From Sambucus nigra (Eukaryota; Streptophyta; Magnoliopsida; Dipsacales; Adoxaceae): a DNA stretch of 64,000 bases. Made by a program: the position numbers and the translations under genes. Under the pieces are notes generated by a model. It made no database searches and was not told the DNA's origin. It saw nothing but the letters and a program-made list of their open reading frames with translations. The DNA lies in contig OX422210.1 in the NCBI GenBank assembly GCA_949130495.1, positions 496,845,760-496,909,759 of the forward strand, in the 5' to 3' direction. Below are positions 45,661 through 55,900 of the stretch, one piece after another (position 1 is the first letter of the stretch; the number at the start of each line of letters is the position of its first letter).

Positions 45661-46282
45661 TATATATATATATATATATATATATACAAAAAGTCTTCTA
45701 TAAGGACTCCTTATGGTGCAGAGCCTGGTACATACCATTTTTTTAAAATAGTAAAAAATTGAATTTTTTTATGAAACTTCATGGATATGATCTCCATAGT
45801 GAGAAGATCAACTCCAATTTTTTTCGTCGAAAAATTCAATAAAAAAATCGTTTGAGATGAGGTGATATGTAAAAAAAGGGTATAATTATGGATTTTCAAC
45901 CGTTAAAATGTTGGATCGGCGCCAACCGCTTTATTGATTGAATTTTTTGATGAAACTTTATGGATATGATCTTCTCACTATCGAGATCATATCCATGAAG
46001 TTTCATGAAAAAATTCAATCAAAAAGTGGGTGAAATGATTGTCAACATTTCAACGGTCGAAAATGCATATTTATACTATTTTTTTACATATCACTTCATC
46101 TCAACAGTTTATTTATTGAATTTTTTTATGAAACAAATTGGAGGTGATCTTCCCACCATGGATATCTATATTCATGAAGTTTTATAAAAAAAATTATTTT
46201 TTTACTATTTAAAAAAAATAATATATACTGAAATATGCACTAGAAGGAGTTCTTATAGGAGAGCGCATATATATATATATAC
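45661..46282. repeat. Foldback / MITE-like long imperfect palindrome
   Basis: The two halves are reverse complements along nearly their whole length, about 310-bp arms meeting near 45972. Outer ends read TCTATAAGGACTCCTTAT (left) and CTAGAAGGAGTTCTTATA (right), and both are flanked by TA runs. Each arm contains CATGGATATGATCT-type blocks and an AAATAGTAAAAAA stretch. No open frame is present. It fits a non-autonomous DNA transposon or a foldback element inserted in a TA tract; the superfamily cannot be assigned. Confidence 0.8.
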
Positions 46283-46419
46283 AATTCTCCCTCCTTTGAC
46301 CAGGTTTAAGCGGCTCTAAAAATATATGCTCAGACACCCCAAGAAAAAAAATTGAAACCTATAAAATTTTGTCAAGCTTGATTCAATGACCTATTTACCT
46401 TCAAGCTTTATTTTTTCGG

Positions 46420-46487
46420 ACGGACTTAATGGGACTCCTTCTAGTTGCATATCTAGTTGCAACTAGAAGGAGTCCCATTAAGTCCGT
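46420..46487. repeat. Perfect inverted repeat, 30-bp arms, 8-bp loop
   Basis: The left arm (46420-46449) starts ACGGACTTAATGG and ends CTAGTTGCA. The right arm (46458-46487) is its exact reverse complement, and the loop is TATCTAGT. The arm ends resemble the terminus of the neighbouring foldback element (GCACTAGAAGGAGTTCTTAT). Perfect arms in otherwise decayed DNA suggest a recent origin. Confidence 0.92.
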
Positions 46488-47212
46488 TGCATCTTCTATT
46501 TTTTCCATTTTTTCCGGCCTATATCCACCCCTAGTGTGAAACCTGAACATATCTAGTTGCATCTTCTGCAACATCTTGATATCCCAAACTATAATTGGCC
46601 TAATCGTGACCTTACCGATCCTAAGATGCCTAAATATTCCATTAATCGAAGAAATCTATCATCCCATAGCCGCCATATCATATGGGTCCACATCCTCTTC
46701 CAGTTCATCATCATCCTTCCACATATCTCAGATTTCATCTTCTTCATTAGAGAACTCGTCCACTACCGGTATTGCGCCCTTTTTATTTTTTAGCGGGCGC
46801 TCCATCAATAAATGCATAGAAATTTCTTTATAGATATCTTGTCCAAGTCCAAGAGATTTATATCTTCATGCTTCGTGTCAATTGATATATCAAATACATC
46901 CGGTCAAGAAGATTAATGGTAGCAGCGGTCTTTCTAGAAACTTGTGTCACAGAGTCCATAATTAACTCCGACACATTAATATTACCCTTACCTTTAAGTA
47001 CACGCAAAAAGGTTATGTGCTTGTATTCGACCTCTTATCATTTCTTTGTCAATAAGATGCAATATACATTAATGCGATGAAAAACCCATGCAATTCTCTA
47101 TCCAATTTGATCGTGAGGTCAATTATTTTATCAATTAGGGGAGCTAAGGTACTCCATTTATTGTTTCATAATATCATAAGATTTTTAATTTTTTTTGCCA
47201 AGATTAATCACA

Positions 47213-47266
<54 letters not shown>

Positions 47267-47584
47267 CGCATTCAAATAGTAGCCACCATTATTTTTTATC
47301 TCAAACCATTTTTTATCTAAGCTAATTTTCTATCAAACGATTCTCACATTCAAACTCTACACAAATCTCTCAAATCATTTTCTCTCTCTCTCAAACCGAT
47401 TAAGGAGGTATGAACAATGGTTATGCCCAACAAAATAGTCATAATAATCTATTTGAAGTAATTTTTATAGAACATACACGTTTGTTTAATTTTTTTTTAA
47501 CGTTGAAAAGTTTAACTCCGAAAATGGAGCTTAAAGTTATTCGTCATCGGGATCCTGAAGAAGATGGTGATTTTCTGGGTGATC
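46488..47584. other. Spacer with weak coding remnants and a TA microsatellite
   Basis: No gene is recognisable. On the minus strand broken frames give an acidic stretch (around 46690-46760) and the fragment NVSELIMDSVTQVSRKTAAT (around 46920-46990). They could be a dead transposase or host gene piece, but I cannot assign them. A TCTCTCTC run lies near 47385. Confidence 0.3.
47215..47264. repeat. (TA)n microsatellite
   Basis: About 25 uninterrupted AT dinucleotides, likely length-polymorphic. Confidence 0.95.
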
Positions 47585-47589
47585 ATCCC

Positions 47590-48079
47590 TGTTGATACAA
47601 AAATTAGGCAACTGACGTGGACTAATCATATAAAGACACGTGTCATCTTACGTGGCAAATGAATAAAAACACCGAGCTACATATCACCCCGATGAACTTA
47701 ACATGTCGACCTACTCAGCGTACCAACCTACTCAGCATGCAGAGCATCTGGACCGGAAGATCAAGCGACGACTGCATGTTCAATGAACATCGAATTTAAT
47801 GAACATTCTTATTGTACATATGCATATATCTATTAAACGAATGCATCTTGTCTATTCATACTGATAGCCCCAAGGCTAAAAATACCTTGTAACACTCCCC
47901 AGAAGGGGGACAGTTTTTTATCTCTTGAAATCATCATCGAGATTAAATCACACATTGGGAATATAAGAACAGTGGACGTAGGCCATTCTCATTGGGCTGA
48001 ATCACTTTAAAAATCTATTGGCTTATTTTCTTTATCTGTGATTAATTAATTAGGTCAAATTTAGTTTTTTACATCAACA
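47590..48079 (+). repeat. 5' LTR of the Tat element
   Basis: The LTR starts TGTTGATACAAAAATTAGG and ends TTTTTTACATCAACA. At the promoter position (47876-47886) it reads CTAAAAATACC, whereas the 3' LTR has CTATAAATACC, so the TATA box of the copy that should drive transcription is lost. Confidence 0.95.
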
Positions 48080-48080
48080 G

Positions 48081-48100
48081 ATTGACATCGTCTATGGGAA
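48081..48100 (+). other. Probable primer binding site of the Tat element
   Basis: ATTGACATCGTCTATGGGAA lies one base after the LTR. It resembles the TTGGCGCCGTCTGTGGGAA-type primer site that I recall for Tat/Retand elements. The match is imperfect, so the tRNA is not named. Confidence 0.55.
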
Positions 48101-48139
48101 TGACTATACGTAGCGGTTTTCACCAAAAACTTAATACTA

Positions 48140-49790
48140 ATGGCTAAGATCCCAGAATCTAGCGCACGGAACAATACCGAGGGACCTCTAAATCGCTATG
48201 CTCCTCCAACTATCGATCAACTTACAGGAATCGTAGCCAACTGGGCCCAAGAGCAAACGGCTATGCAAGAAACCATGCGGTAACTCACTCAGACTGTTCG
48301 TAATGGGTCACCTACCCAGTCAGGTCAACAAAGCGTTCAACATAATACCCACCTGCCATCCTCAAGAACTAGACGTACACAATTCCCTAATGTTTCTCAG
48401 CCCCGGTACAGTAACTCTCATCATACTGAGAGGCCCAGTGACCCGTCATATCAACCTGGGCGGACGTCACCTATAAGAGCTACAAATTCTAGACAAAGTG
48501 TTACCTTAACTCCTGAGCGAACAAGCGCTTTAGAAAGGTTGAGCAGAGTCTCCCCCTTAACCGTTTGGGCCCTAAAAGGAATAGAAATCCCCTTAGGATT
48601 GCGTTGAGGAATTCTCAACGACCAACCGATCTAAGGGAAGGTTCTGCCCAATCACACATAGTCACTCGTAACGAAAGATCCCAAGAGAAGAATTCAGCGC
48701 GTTCTGTTTCTTGGGAAAATAGGCGCGAGGTGGAAAATGACGCGTGGAAAGGCTCCATTCAAAGATTGGAGGACTAGTTAGGGAAAATGGCTAAGGTCAA
48801 GAACCCTCTCCAAAGAACTTTTGCCCAAGGATCACCTTTCGTGCAAACGATAGTGGATTTTCCCACACGATCAAAGTTTAAAACTCCAGTAGTGACGCCC
48901 ATGTATGATGGAAAAACCGATCCCGTCCTCCATATAGAGCAATACCAAAATGCTACAGACATCTACGCAGTTCCCGATGAAATGAGGTGCAAGGAATTCT
49001 CAGTAACCATCAGTGGGTCAGCCCAGATATGGTACAATAATCTTCCTCGGGGAAAGATTGCTACTTTCCATCAATTAGCAGAGTAATTCTTAGGGAACTT
49101 CTGCTTTGGACAAAGCCAATTAAGAGAGTATCACACCTAATGAGTGTGAGGAAGAAAGCAGGAGAAAGCACTAGGGATTACATCACTCATTTTAATAACG
49201 AGAAGCTGAAAGTAATTGACTACGAGGAGAAAACAATAATAACAGCTCTAATAAGTGGTCTATTACTGGACAAGTTATATTATAAATTGGCCAAAGACCC
49301 CCTAAGTCCATGGCAGAACTGATGGCAAAGGCAGTCAAGATTATGAATGCCGAAGAGGCTGTGGCTACGAAGAAGAACCCTAGCACTAAAGTAGAGACCA
49401 AGGCTGAACGTACGGCTGAGAAGATGGACCAAAAGCACAATGGGAACGACAAGCGACCAAAAGGCAAGGATGCATTCGAGCAGTTGAAGAAGTATGGGAA
49501 TTACACGCCTTTGAAGGTGGATATAAACCATATTCTGGAAGAAATCAAGAACAACGAGGACCTAAATTGGTCAGAGAAAATGAGGACAGCCCCTAATAAA
49601 AGGGATAAGTCCAAATATTGCGAGTTCCATAGAGATCATGGCTATATGACCAAGTGTTGCATAGCTCTCCAGAATGAAATCGAAGCGCAGACGAGGAAAA
49701 CTGAGTAAATTCGTTGATCGTCAGAATGGTGGGAAAACTAACGAAAAAGGAAGACAAAGGTCTAAATCTCCTCGCCGAACAAGAGGGGAC
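48140..49790 (+). pseudogene. gag: Tat gag, broken
   Basis: The start ATG (48140, MAKIPESSARNN) lies 60 bases after the LTR. The N-terminal third is disordered and polar with early stops. The gag core spans 48787-49322, with FKTPVVTPMYDGKTDPVLHI, MRCKEFSVTISGSAQIWYNN and ESTRDYITHFNNEKLKV. The nucleic-acid-binding region (49310-49708) contains YTPLKVDINHILEEI and the conserved KYCEFHRDHGYMTKCC zinc motif. Frame changes occur near 49087, 49315 and 49680. In a working element it would assemble the particle and package the RNA. Confidence 0.88.
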
Positions 49791-49900
49791 AAAAAAGAAA
49801 CCACGATGATGATCCTGAGGATGACCCCGACCTCCCCAAAAGGGCAAGGAAACCTGAACGTGGGGTATTCTCAATCCGTTTTGGGTCATTTGAATGTAAT

Positions 49901-50440
49901 GTGATTACAGGTGGCGATGCAGGAGGAGGAGATCATACCGCTGAACGAAAAGCTTACCTCAATGAGGCACAAGCTTGTTCTTATATACAACGTATAAATT
50001 TGGCTGAGGACGATCATCCGAGGAAGGTGAATAGGGACAAACTGGTTATCGGTTTCTCCAAAAATGATCTTGCTAGTGTACTGTATCCTCACGACGATCC
50101 TTTAGTGGTCAAGATGAGAATGAAGGATGTAGTGATTTCACGTATATTGGTGGACAATGGCAACTCTACAGACATCATTTTCTATCCCTTTTTTGATAGT
50201 TTGAATTTGAAGTTAGCCCAGTTGGAGCCATATCATCGGCCCCTCCTCGATTTTATAGGAGAGAAGGTCTTTCCACTTGGGACGATCAAGTTGGACATAC
50301 TCATGGCCACTTGGCCCGCCTGCAGAACAAAAAAAAATGCTTTTTTGTAATGGATAAGAATGTCAAATCATCATACAACGTAATCATGGGAAGAGTAGGC
50401 TTGAAGAAGTTCAAAGTCGTACCATCCACAGTACACTAAT
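49901..50440 (+). pseudogene. pol: Tat protease, altered active site
   Basis: The fragment INLAEDD...LVIGFSKNDLASVLYPHDDP precedes the retropepsin core RILVDNGNSTDIIF, then FPLGTIKLDI (49901-50350). The usual core reads D-T/G-G-S-S; the serines are altered here. The end is frameshifted near 50330 in a run of A, and SSYNVIMGR continues in another frame. It would process the Gag-Pol polyprotein. Confidence 0.82.
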
Positions 50441-50442
50441 GC

Positions 50443-51525
50443 TTGAAGTTTCCAACCAAGTTTGGAGTTGGAATTGTGAAAGGCGACCAGAAAGTGGCTC
50501 GGGAATGTTACTATACATCTGCCGAGCAGGAAGGACTGGAGGAGGCGAAGAAGAAATCCACCACCTACCAGGTGGATGAGTCTGAAGAGGAAAAAATTGA
50601 GACTTTGGACCCTAGAGATGAGTCTCAACTAGTGAAGGGCCAAGTCGTCGAGACTACGAAGAATATTATTCTGGATGATGAACGACCAGAACGAACAACT
50701 CAAATTAGTGCTTCACTGGATCCATTCATAAAACAGGAACTAGTGGCATTCCTACGGTACAGAAAGCAAGCTTTCACATGGAGTCATGAAGACATGCCAG
50801 GGATAGACCCGGCCTTTCTATGTCACGAGCTCAATGTTAACAAGGAGGTCAAGTCGGTAATGCAGCGCATAAGGGTATTTAGCCCGGAGAAAAATCAGGC
50901 AATCCAGGAAGAAGTCGAGAAGCTACAAAAGGCCTCCTTCATCAAATATGTTAGATACCCCGAATGGCTAGCCAATGTTGTTATGGTAAAATATAAGAAT
51001 AACAAGTGGAGGATGTGTGTAGATTTCACTGATCTCAATAAATCTTGCCCAAAGGATCAATTTCCCTTGCCCCGAATTGATCAGCTGGTGGACGCTACCT
51101 CGGGGCACGAGTTATTGAGCTTCATGGATTCCTACTCCGATTATAACCAGATTAAGATGAAACCAGAAGACAGTGAGAGTACTTCGTTCATTACCCCAAG
51201 GGGAACATATTGCTATAATCGCATGCCATTGGGACTTAAAAATGCAGGCGCTACATACCAGAGGTTGATGAATAAATTCTTCGCAGAGAAAATCGGTAAA
51301 AATATGGAGGTTTATGTCGATGATATGCTAACTAAGAGAAAGAAAGCCGCCGACCATCTAGCTGACCTCGACCAAACTTTCGATCAGTTGGACAAATATC
51401 AGATGAAGCTGAATCCAACGAAATGCATATTTGGTGTACAAGAAGGTATATTTCTCGGATATATTGTGAATCAGGGAGGGATTAAAGTAAATCCGGAGAA
51501 GATCAAAGCCTTGCTGGAATTATGA
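50443..51525 (+). CDS. pol: Tat reverse transcriptase (open segment of pol)
   Basis: A 360-codon open stretch is the longest in the window. It contains LVAFLRYRKQAFTWSHEDMP, KLQKASFIKYVRYPEWLANV, KWRMCVDFTDLNKSCPKDQ and MPLGLKNAGATYQRLMNKFF. The catalytic motif VYVDDM has YVDD at 51313-51324, and FLGYIVNQGGIKVNPEKI follows. All palm motifs with their aspartates are intact. It ends at a stop that cuts it from RNase H. Its first methionine is internal to pol, so the true start is the gag-pol polyprotein, which is no longer continuous. Confidence 0.93.
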   Translation: MKFPTKFGVGIVKGDQKVARECYYTSAEQEGLEEAKKKSTTYQVDESEEEKIETLDPRDESQLVKGQVVETTKNIILDDERPERTTQISASLDPFIKQELVAFLRYRKQAFTWSHEDMPGIDPAFLCHELNVNKEVKSVMQRIRVFSPEKNQAIQEEVEKLQKASFIKYVRYPEWLANVVMVKYKNNKWRMCVDFTDLNKSCPKDQFPLPRIDQLVDATSGHELLSFMDSYSDYNQIKMKPEDSESTSFITPRGTYCYNRMPLGLKNAGATYQRLMNKFFAEKIGKNMEVYVDDMLTKRKKAADHLADLDQTFDQLDKYQMKLNPTKCIFGVQEGIFLGYIVNQGGIKVNPEKIKALLEL

Positions 51526-52140
51526 TCTCCTGCTACGAAGAAGGAAGTGCAAAGCCTCACGGGCCGTGTTGCAGCTCTTAACAGATTTGTGTCAAGAGCA
51601 ACGGACAGATGTCTCCCATTTTTCAAGATTCTCAGGACAACTTTTGAGTGGAACGATGAATGCGAGCAGGCGTTTCAATAATTGAAGAAATATTTGGGGA
51701 CTCCTCCACTATTATCCAGGCCGATTATGGGCGAAATATTGTACTTGTACCTGGCTGTCTCGGAGAGTGCAGTCAGTTCGGCGTTGATAAGAGTGGAGGA
51801 TGGAGTACAAAGACTCGTGTACTACACCAGCAAAGCATTTCGAGGTGCAGAAGTTAGATATCCAATGTTGGAAAAGCTAGCATTAGCTCTAATAGAGGCG
51901 AGTAGGAGGATGAAACCTTATTTCCAGGCCCATACCATAGTGGTGTACACTGATATGCCACTTAGACAGGCCTTACATAAGCCAAAAAAGTTCAAAAGAT
52001 TAATGTATTGGGAAGTCGAACTGGGAGAGTATGATATTATTTATGAGTTAAGGTCCTCCCTCAAAGGGAAGGCAGTGGACGATTTCCTCACGGAATTCAC
52101 TTACCCAGATACCCTTGACCAGCAAGAGCCTAATGCATAA
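51526..52140 (+). pseudogene. pol: Tat first (gypsy-type) RNase H
   Basis: After the stop the frame reads KKEVQSLTGRVAALNRFVSR (connection region), then another stop near 51678, then LVYYTSKAFRGAEVRYPMLE, LALALIEASRRMKPYFQAHT and VVYTDMPLRQAL. The acidic residue expected in the first active-site motif (usually DAS) is replaced here by LAVSESAVSSAL. This domain degenerates in many Tat elements, which is consistent with its replacement by the second RNase H downstream. Confidence 0.82.
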
Positions 52141-52319
52141 CAACCCTTGGGTATTACGGGATCATCAGGGGCAGTACTCGATCAACTAGCGTTGGCAGAT
52201 TCATCAAAAGAGACGAATAATGAGCAACAACCGTCATCGAGTAACTATCCAGTAATGGAGAACAATGAAAGGAAGTACTAAATTTTCCATCAAGGAATCC
52301 TATCAGACCAAGAGTTTGA

Positions 52320-52760
52320 TAATGCGATACCTGTCTGGAACTTGTATGTGTATGACTCCTCATGTGTAACAGGAAGTGGAGCTGGACTAATTCTTAACAG
52401 CCCTGATGGATTGGATATCAAATACGCTCTGCGCTTTCAATTTAAAGCCTCCAATAATGAGGCGAAATATAAATCCATGATAGTGGGCCTCAGTCTAGGA
52501 AAAACTTTACACATAGAGTAAGTAACCGTGTTTAGTGATTCACAACTAATTGTACATAAGATTTTAGGGCTGTACACAGCGAAGGGAGACTTGATGTCAA
52601 GATACTATGCCAGAGATAGGGACATTGTGTCCACCTTCACTACAGTTTGGTTGATCAGGATACCAAGATTGGAGAATGTCAGAGCGGACGCATTAGCTCG
52701 ACTAGCCTCAGCCACTCGCACCGAGCTACGAAGAATAATTCTTATTGAGATACTGGCAGA
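52320..52760 (+). pseudogene. pol: Tat second RNase H (aRNH)
   Basis: The order LYVYDSSCVTGSGAG, NNEAKYKSMIVGLSLGKTL, VFSDSQLIVHKILG and ENVRADALARLASAT matches the additional archaeal/plant-type RNase H of Tat elements. The D, E, D and D positions are all retained. One stop near 52520 interrupts it. Unlike the first RNase H, its active-site residues look preserved, so this domain was probably the functional one while the element was active. Confidence 0.88.
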
Positions 52761-52799
52761 ACGGAGCATATTTAAAGATTTAATGGTAAGATTCATTAC

Positions 52800-54015
52800 C
52801 CTAGATAAGGGACCATCCTGGACGGACCCCATCAGGGCATACATTAAAGAAGGGATTGTGCCAACTGACCAGTTTGATTCCATAAGGCTGAATTTTAAAG
52901 TTGCTCGCTATATACTAAACAATGGTGTTCTATACCGAAGAGGTATCATCACAGGTCTACAGAGATGTGTGTATCCCTCGGAAGTTAGAGATCTGATTAA
53001 AGAGGTCCATGAAGGCTCTTGTGGAGCTCATGTGGCAGGTCAAACTCTCCTACAGAGAATAATAACACAGGGATATTATTGGTCGACGATAAGAGCTGAC
53101 TGCATAACCTACGCGAAGAAATATGATAAGTGCCAGCATTTTTCCTCTGTCCGAAGAACTCCCCAGGCATTGTTAACACATATTACATCCCCTTGGACAT
53201 TTTCTATATAGGGAATAGACTCGATCGTACCTCTGCTGACCACCAAAGGAAGGTTCAAATATATGGTAGTAGTCGTTGATTATTTCACCGAGTGGGTTGA
53301 GGCCGAACCTCTTATTGAGATGTCGTATGTCAGTTCATTTGGAAGGGAATTATCTGCAGGTATGGTGTCCCACATGCTTTCATTACTGACCATGGTACCC
53401 AATTTGATAATGAGGAATTCACTGCATATTATCGCCAATCCAATATCCAAAAGATCCATTCTGCGCCAGGCCACCCCCAGAGAAATGGAAAAACTGAAGT
53501 GAGGAACAGGACTTTGCTGAACGGCTTGAAGAAATGACTAGGTTATGAAAAAGGAAAATGGATTAACGATCTACATTCCGTGTTATGGGCATATCGCACA
53601 ACTCCCCTAACAGCTACTGGAGAATCACCCTAGATGCTTGCCTTTGGAAGAGACGCAACTGGGCTTGCCAATACACCGGGTGCTTAATTTTAACTCTCTT
53701 ATCAGCGATTTGATTCGACTCTTAGACCTGGACATGCTCGAGGAAGTTAGAGAGGATACGACAATCAGGAACGCAACCTACCAATAGAGAACATGCATGT
53801 TCTATAACAAAAAAGTGAAGAAATGTGAACTTAAAGAGGGGGATTATATGCTTAAGAAGGTGATTCAGAAGCATAACAAGCTAGAGGCTAACTGGCATGG
53901 GCCCTACCGAGTAACTACAGTTGTTCGCCCTGGGACTTACAGAATAGCAACTCTAGAAGGAGAGGAATTTAAAAATGCATGGAATCCGGAGCATTTGCGT
54001 AAGTATTATCAGTAA
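52800..54015 (+). pseudogene. pol: Tat integrase, frameshifted, catalytic triad intact
   Basis: The zinc-binding segment H-E-G-S-C-G-A-H to YAKKYDKCQ lies at about 53008-53136. The core has D at 53278 (VVVDYFTEW), D at 53388 (ITDHGTQF) and E at 53496 (GKTEVRNR). The last two are exactly 35 residues apart, the canonical D35E spacing. A stop after FSI (53209) and a frameshift near 53335 break the frame. The C-terminal part 53797-54015 ends NAWNPEHLRKYYQ, with no chromodomain, as expected for Tat. Confidence 0.9.
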
Positions 54016-54796
54016 TATAGACCTAGATGTACACAGTTTTCTTTACATGAATAAAAAGTTTTGTTTTCCATATTCCTTTTTGTGGTTTAATTTTTGTTGG
54101 AGTACTAATGTTACACATTACATCAATTTCGGTTGATCAACTTCAGCAACGACCAATTAAGGTTGGTTGTCATTCAACAACTACCAACTCCGGTTGGTCG
54201 ACACCAATAATTTTGACCGACAAAGTTGGTATAACAATCATATAAGGCAAAACATGTTTGATCACGGATGATCTCAAGAGATATCCCAAACTAGGCAAAA
54301 AGATGGGTGACCTCACGGGGCATCTACAGTCTAGGCACTAAGGTAATCCCAACGCGATTACTACAACTAAGTAGGAACACGGGATGAAAATCACCCCAAT
54401 TCTTAGGCACTGATAAGTGATAAGTCACTACAACTAGGCAGCAAATGGGGCAAGCTCCATTGTCTAGGCAGAACAGGATAAACTATCCCTCTATATATAT
54501 ATGCATATATACATTCATCAACAAAAATGAGAAACCCATCTCACAAAGTATGAAAAACCAAATTTTATTAACAACAAGGAGATCCTATAAACATGAATTT
54601 TGTTTCATTGAATACAAATTTCCTATTCTATGGGTTTCTTTCCCTTTGATTTTGCCACAGGTTCCATCCCAACTGGAGGGTCGTCTAACACATACGGAGA
54701 ATTGATAAATTTAATATCTTATAGCATTCTGATGTTGCTCGTATATGATCGATCAAACAAATGTTGAGGACAAGATATATCAAACTGTGAATGAAG
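54016..54796. other. Spacer between pol and the antisense genes
   Basis: A short non-coding stretch that includes related motifs TCGGTTGATCAAC, AAGGTTGGTTGTC and CCGGTTGGTCGAC (54128-54203). It lies at the convergent ends of pol and antisense gene B and may hold terminators for both; no clear signal is provable. Confidence 0.45.
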
Positions 54797-55900
54797 CTAA
54801 TAATCACCAAAATCCCTAGAGATCAAAAATCGAGGAATGGCACGAGCTGGAATCCAACTGACATCGAGTTTAAAGGGAGGAACTGGCAAGTCAAGTAATC
54901 CAGGCTCACACCAATCCCATAAGGATAGTCCTCGATCAACTTTCAGTACACATAATGCATTCAACCATCCCTGTTTGTATCCCTCATTATTGGATTGTTG
55001 TAACCGAGCATTGACGTGGCATAAAACTTCATTATATCCCTCCATCCAAAATTCCCTAGGATGATTGTGAAATTGATAAGTTAATCTCTCAAGTTCCTCG
55101 TGGATCTTTTTCACCAATCTTTCTTTATTCTCTAGGGCAGAGCTCTGGTTGGAGAGTTGGTCGGTAAGACTTTGAATTTTTTTAGACATCTCTGCCAAGG
55201 CTTAATTTTTCACTGTCAATTGAATGACTTGATTTTCTAAAGCTAGTTGGGTCCTCGTCTCTTCAATATTAATTCGACCAGCCCTTGCTCGGCCCTAGGA
55301 AGAAGGCCTTGCTCTGCCACGAGAAGATGGAGTATGTCCAGTTTGTTTCAAAGTCTACAATTCTTCTCTCAAGGAAGCATTTTTGATTTTTAAAAAGGAA
55401 AAACATTCATCGTTAACTGGAACCAAGGCTCCCGAAGAAGAGGAGGCAGCAGATTTAAGTTTCTTTACTTCCTCTTGCAACGTAATATTCTCTTGCTCTA
55501 GCAGCTTGGAAATATTACTATGCTCTTCAAACTCGAGTTTCATCATACTTTCCTTTTTCTCATGAGTTGAGATGTACTTGTCATATCCCCTATCAACACT
55601 CAATTGTTGGTATTTTTTCTCCTGCCCTTCTTGTAAGAGTGCAGTGGTTTTTTTGTGCTGAAGTTGAAGTTCCTCGACCATCCCTTGAAGGTCTTCGATC
55701 ATTTCATAATAAGCCACATTATTGGCTACATCACGATAAAGCAAACACTTCAACTATTGGTATGCATCAACTGCTTTCTCGGAAGCATCGGATCTAAGGA
55801 TATCAGTTATCTGGGCTTTGGTAAAATCTGTGTGACCCGCTTTAAAGTAATCATTACATTTTTTCATCAACTCTGTGTCATGAGCTAATAAAAGTTCCAT
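54797..55900 (-). pseudogene. Antisense accessory gene B (coiled coil), decayed
   Basis: The reading frame starts MELLLAHDTELMKKCNDYF at 55900 and runs 368 codons in a single frame to a stop at 54797. At least four internal stops are visible (near 55753, 55354, 55298 and 55201), each explainable by one base change. The product would be largely coiled coil (IEDLQGMVEELQLQHKKT; LLEQENITLQEEVKKLKS). A globular end follows with REFWMEGYNEVLCHVNARLQ and DRGLSLWDWCEPGLLDLP. I do not recognise a named domain. It lies opposite to gag-pol, as in the accessory gene of maize Grande (family knowledge). Function is unknown. Confidence 0.65.

Noticed and set aside
46557..46833. Serine-rich frame on the plus strand
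   Set aside because: It is the antisense of an acidic stretch in a possible decayed minus-strand gene; no plus-strand coding evidence.
46845..47058. Possible dead transposase or host exon on the minus strand (NVSELIMDSVTQ, LLDRMYLIYQL)
   Set aside because: Frames change and I recognise no family; kept only as a remark in the spacer entry.
47410..47595. 61-residue frame ending at the Tat insertion
   Set aside because: Its end is defined by the inserted LTR and its composition is not protein-like; no relative.
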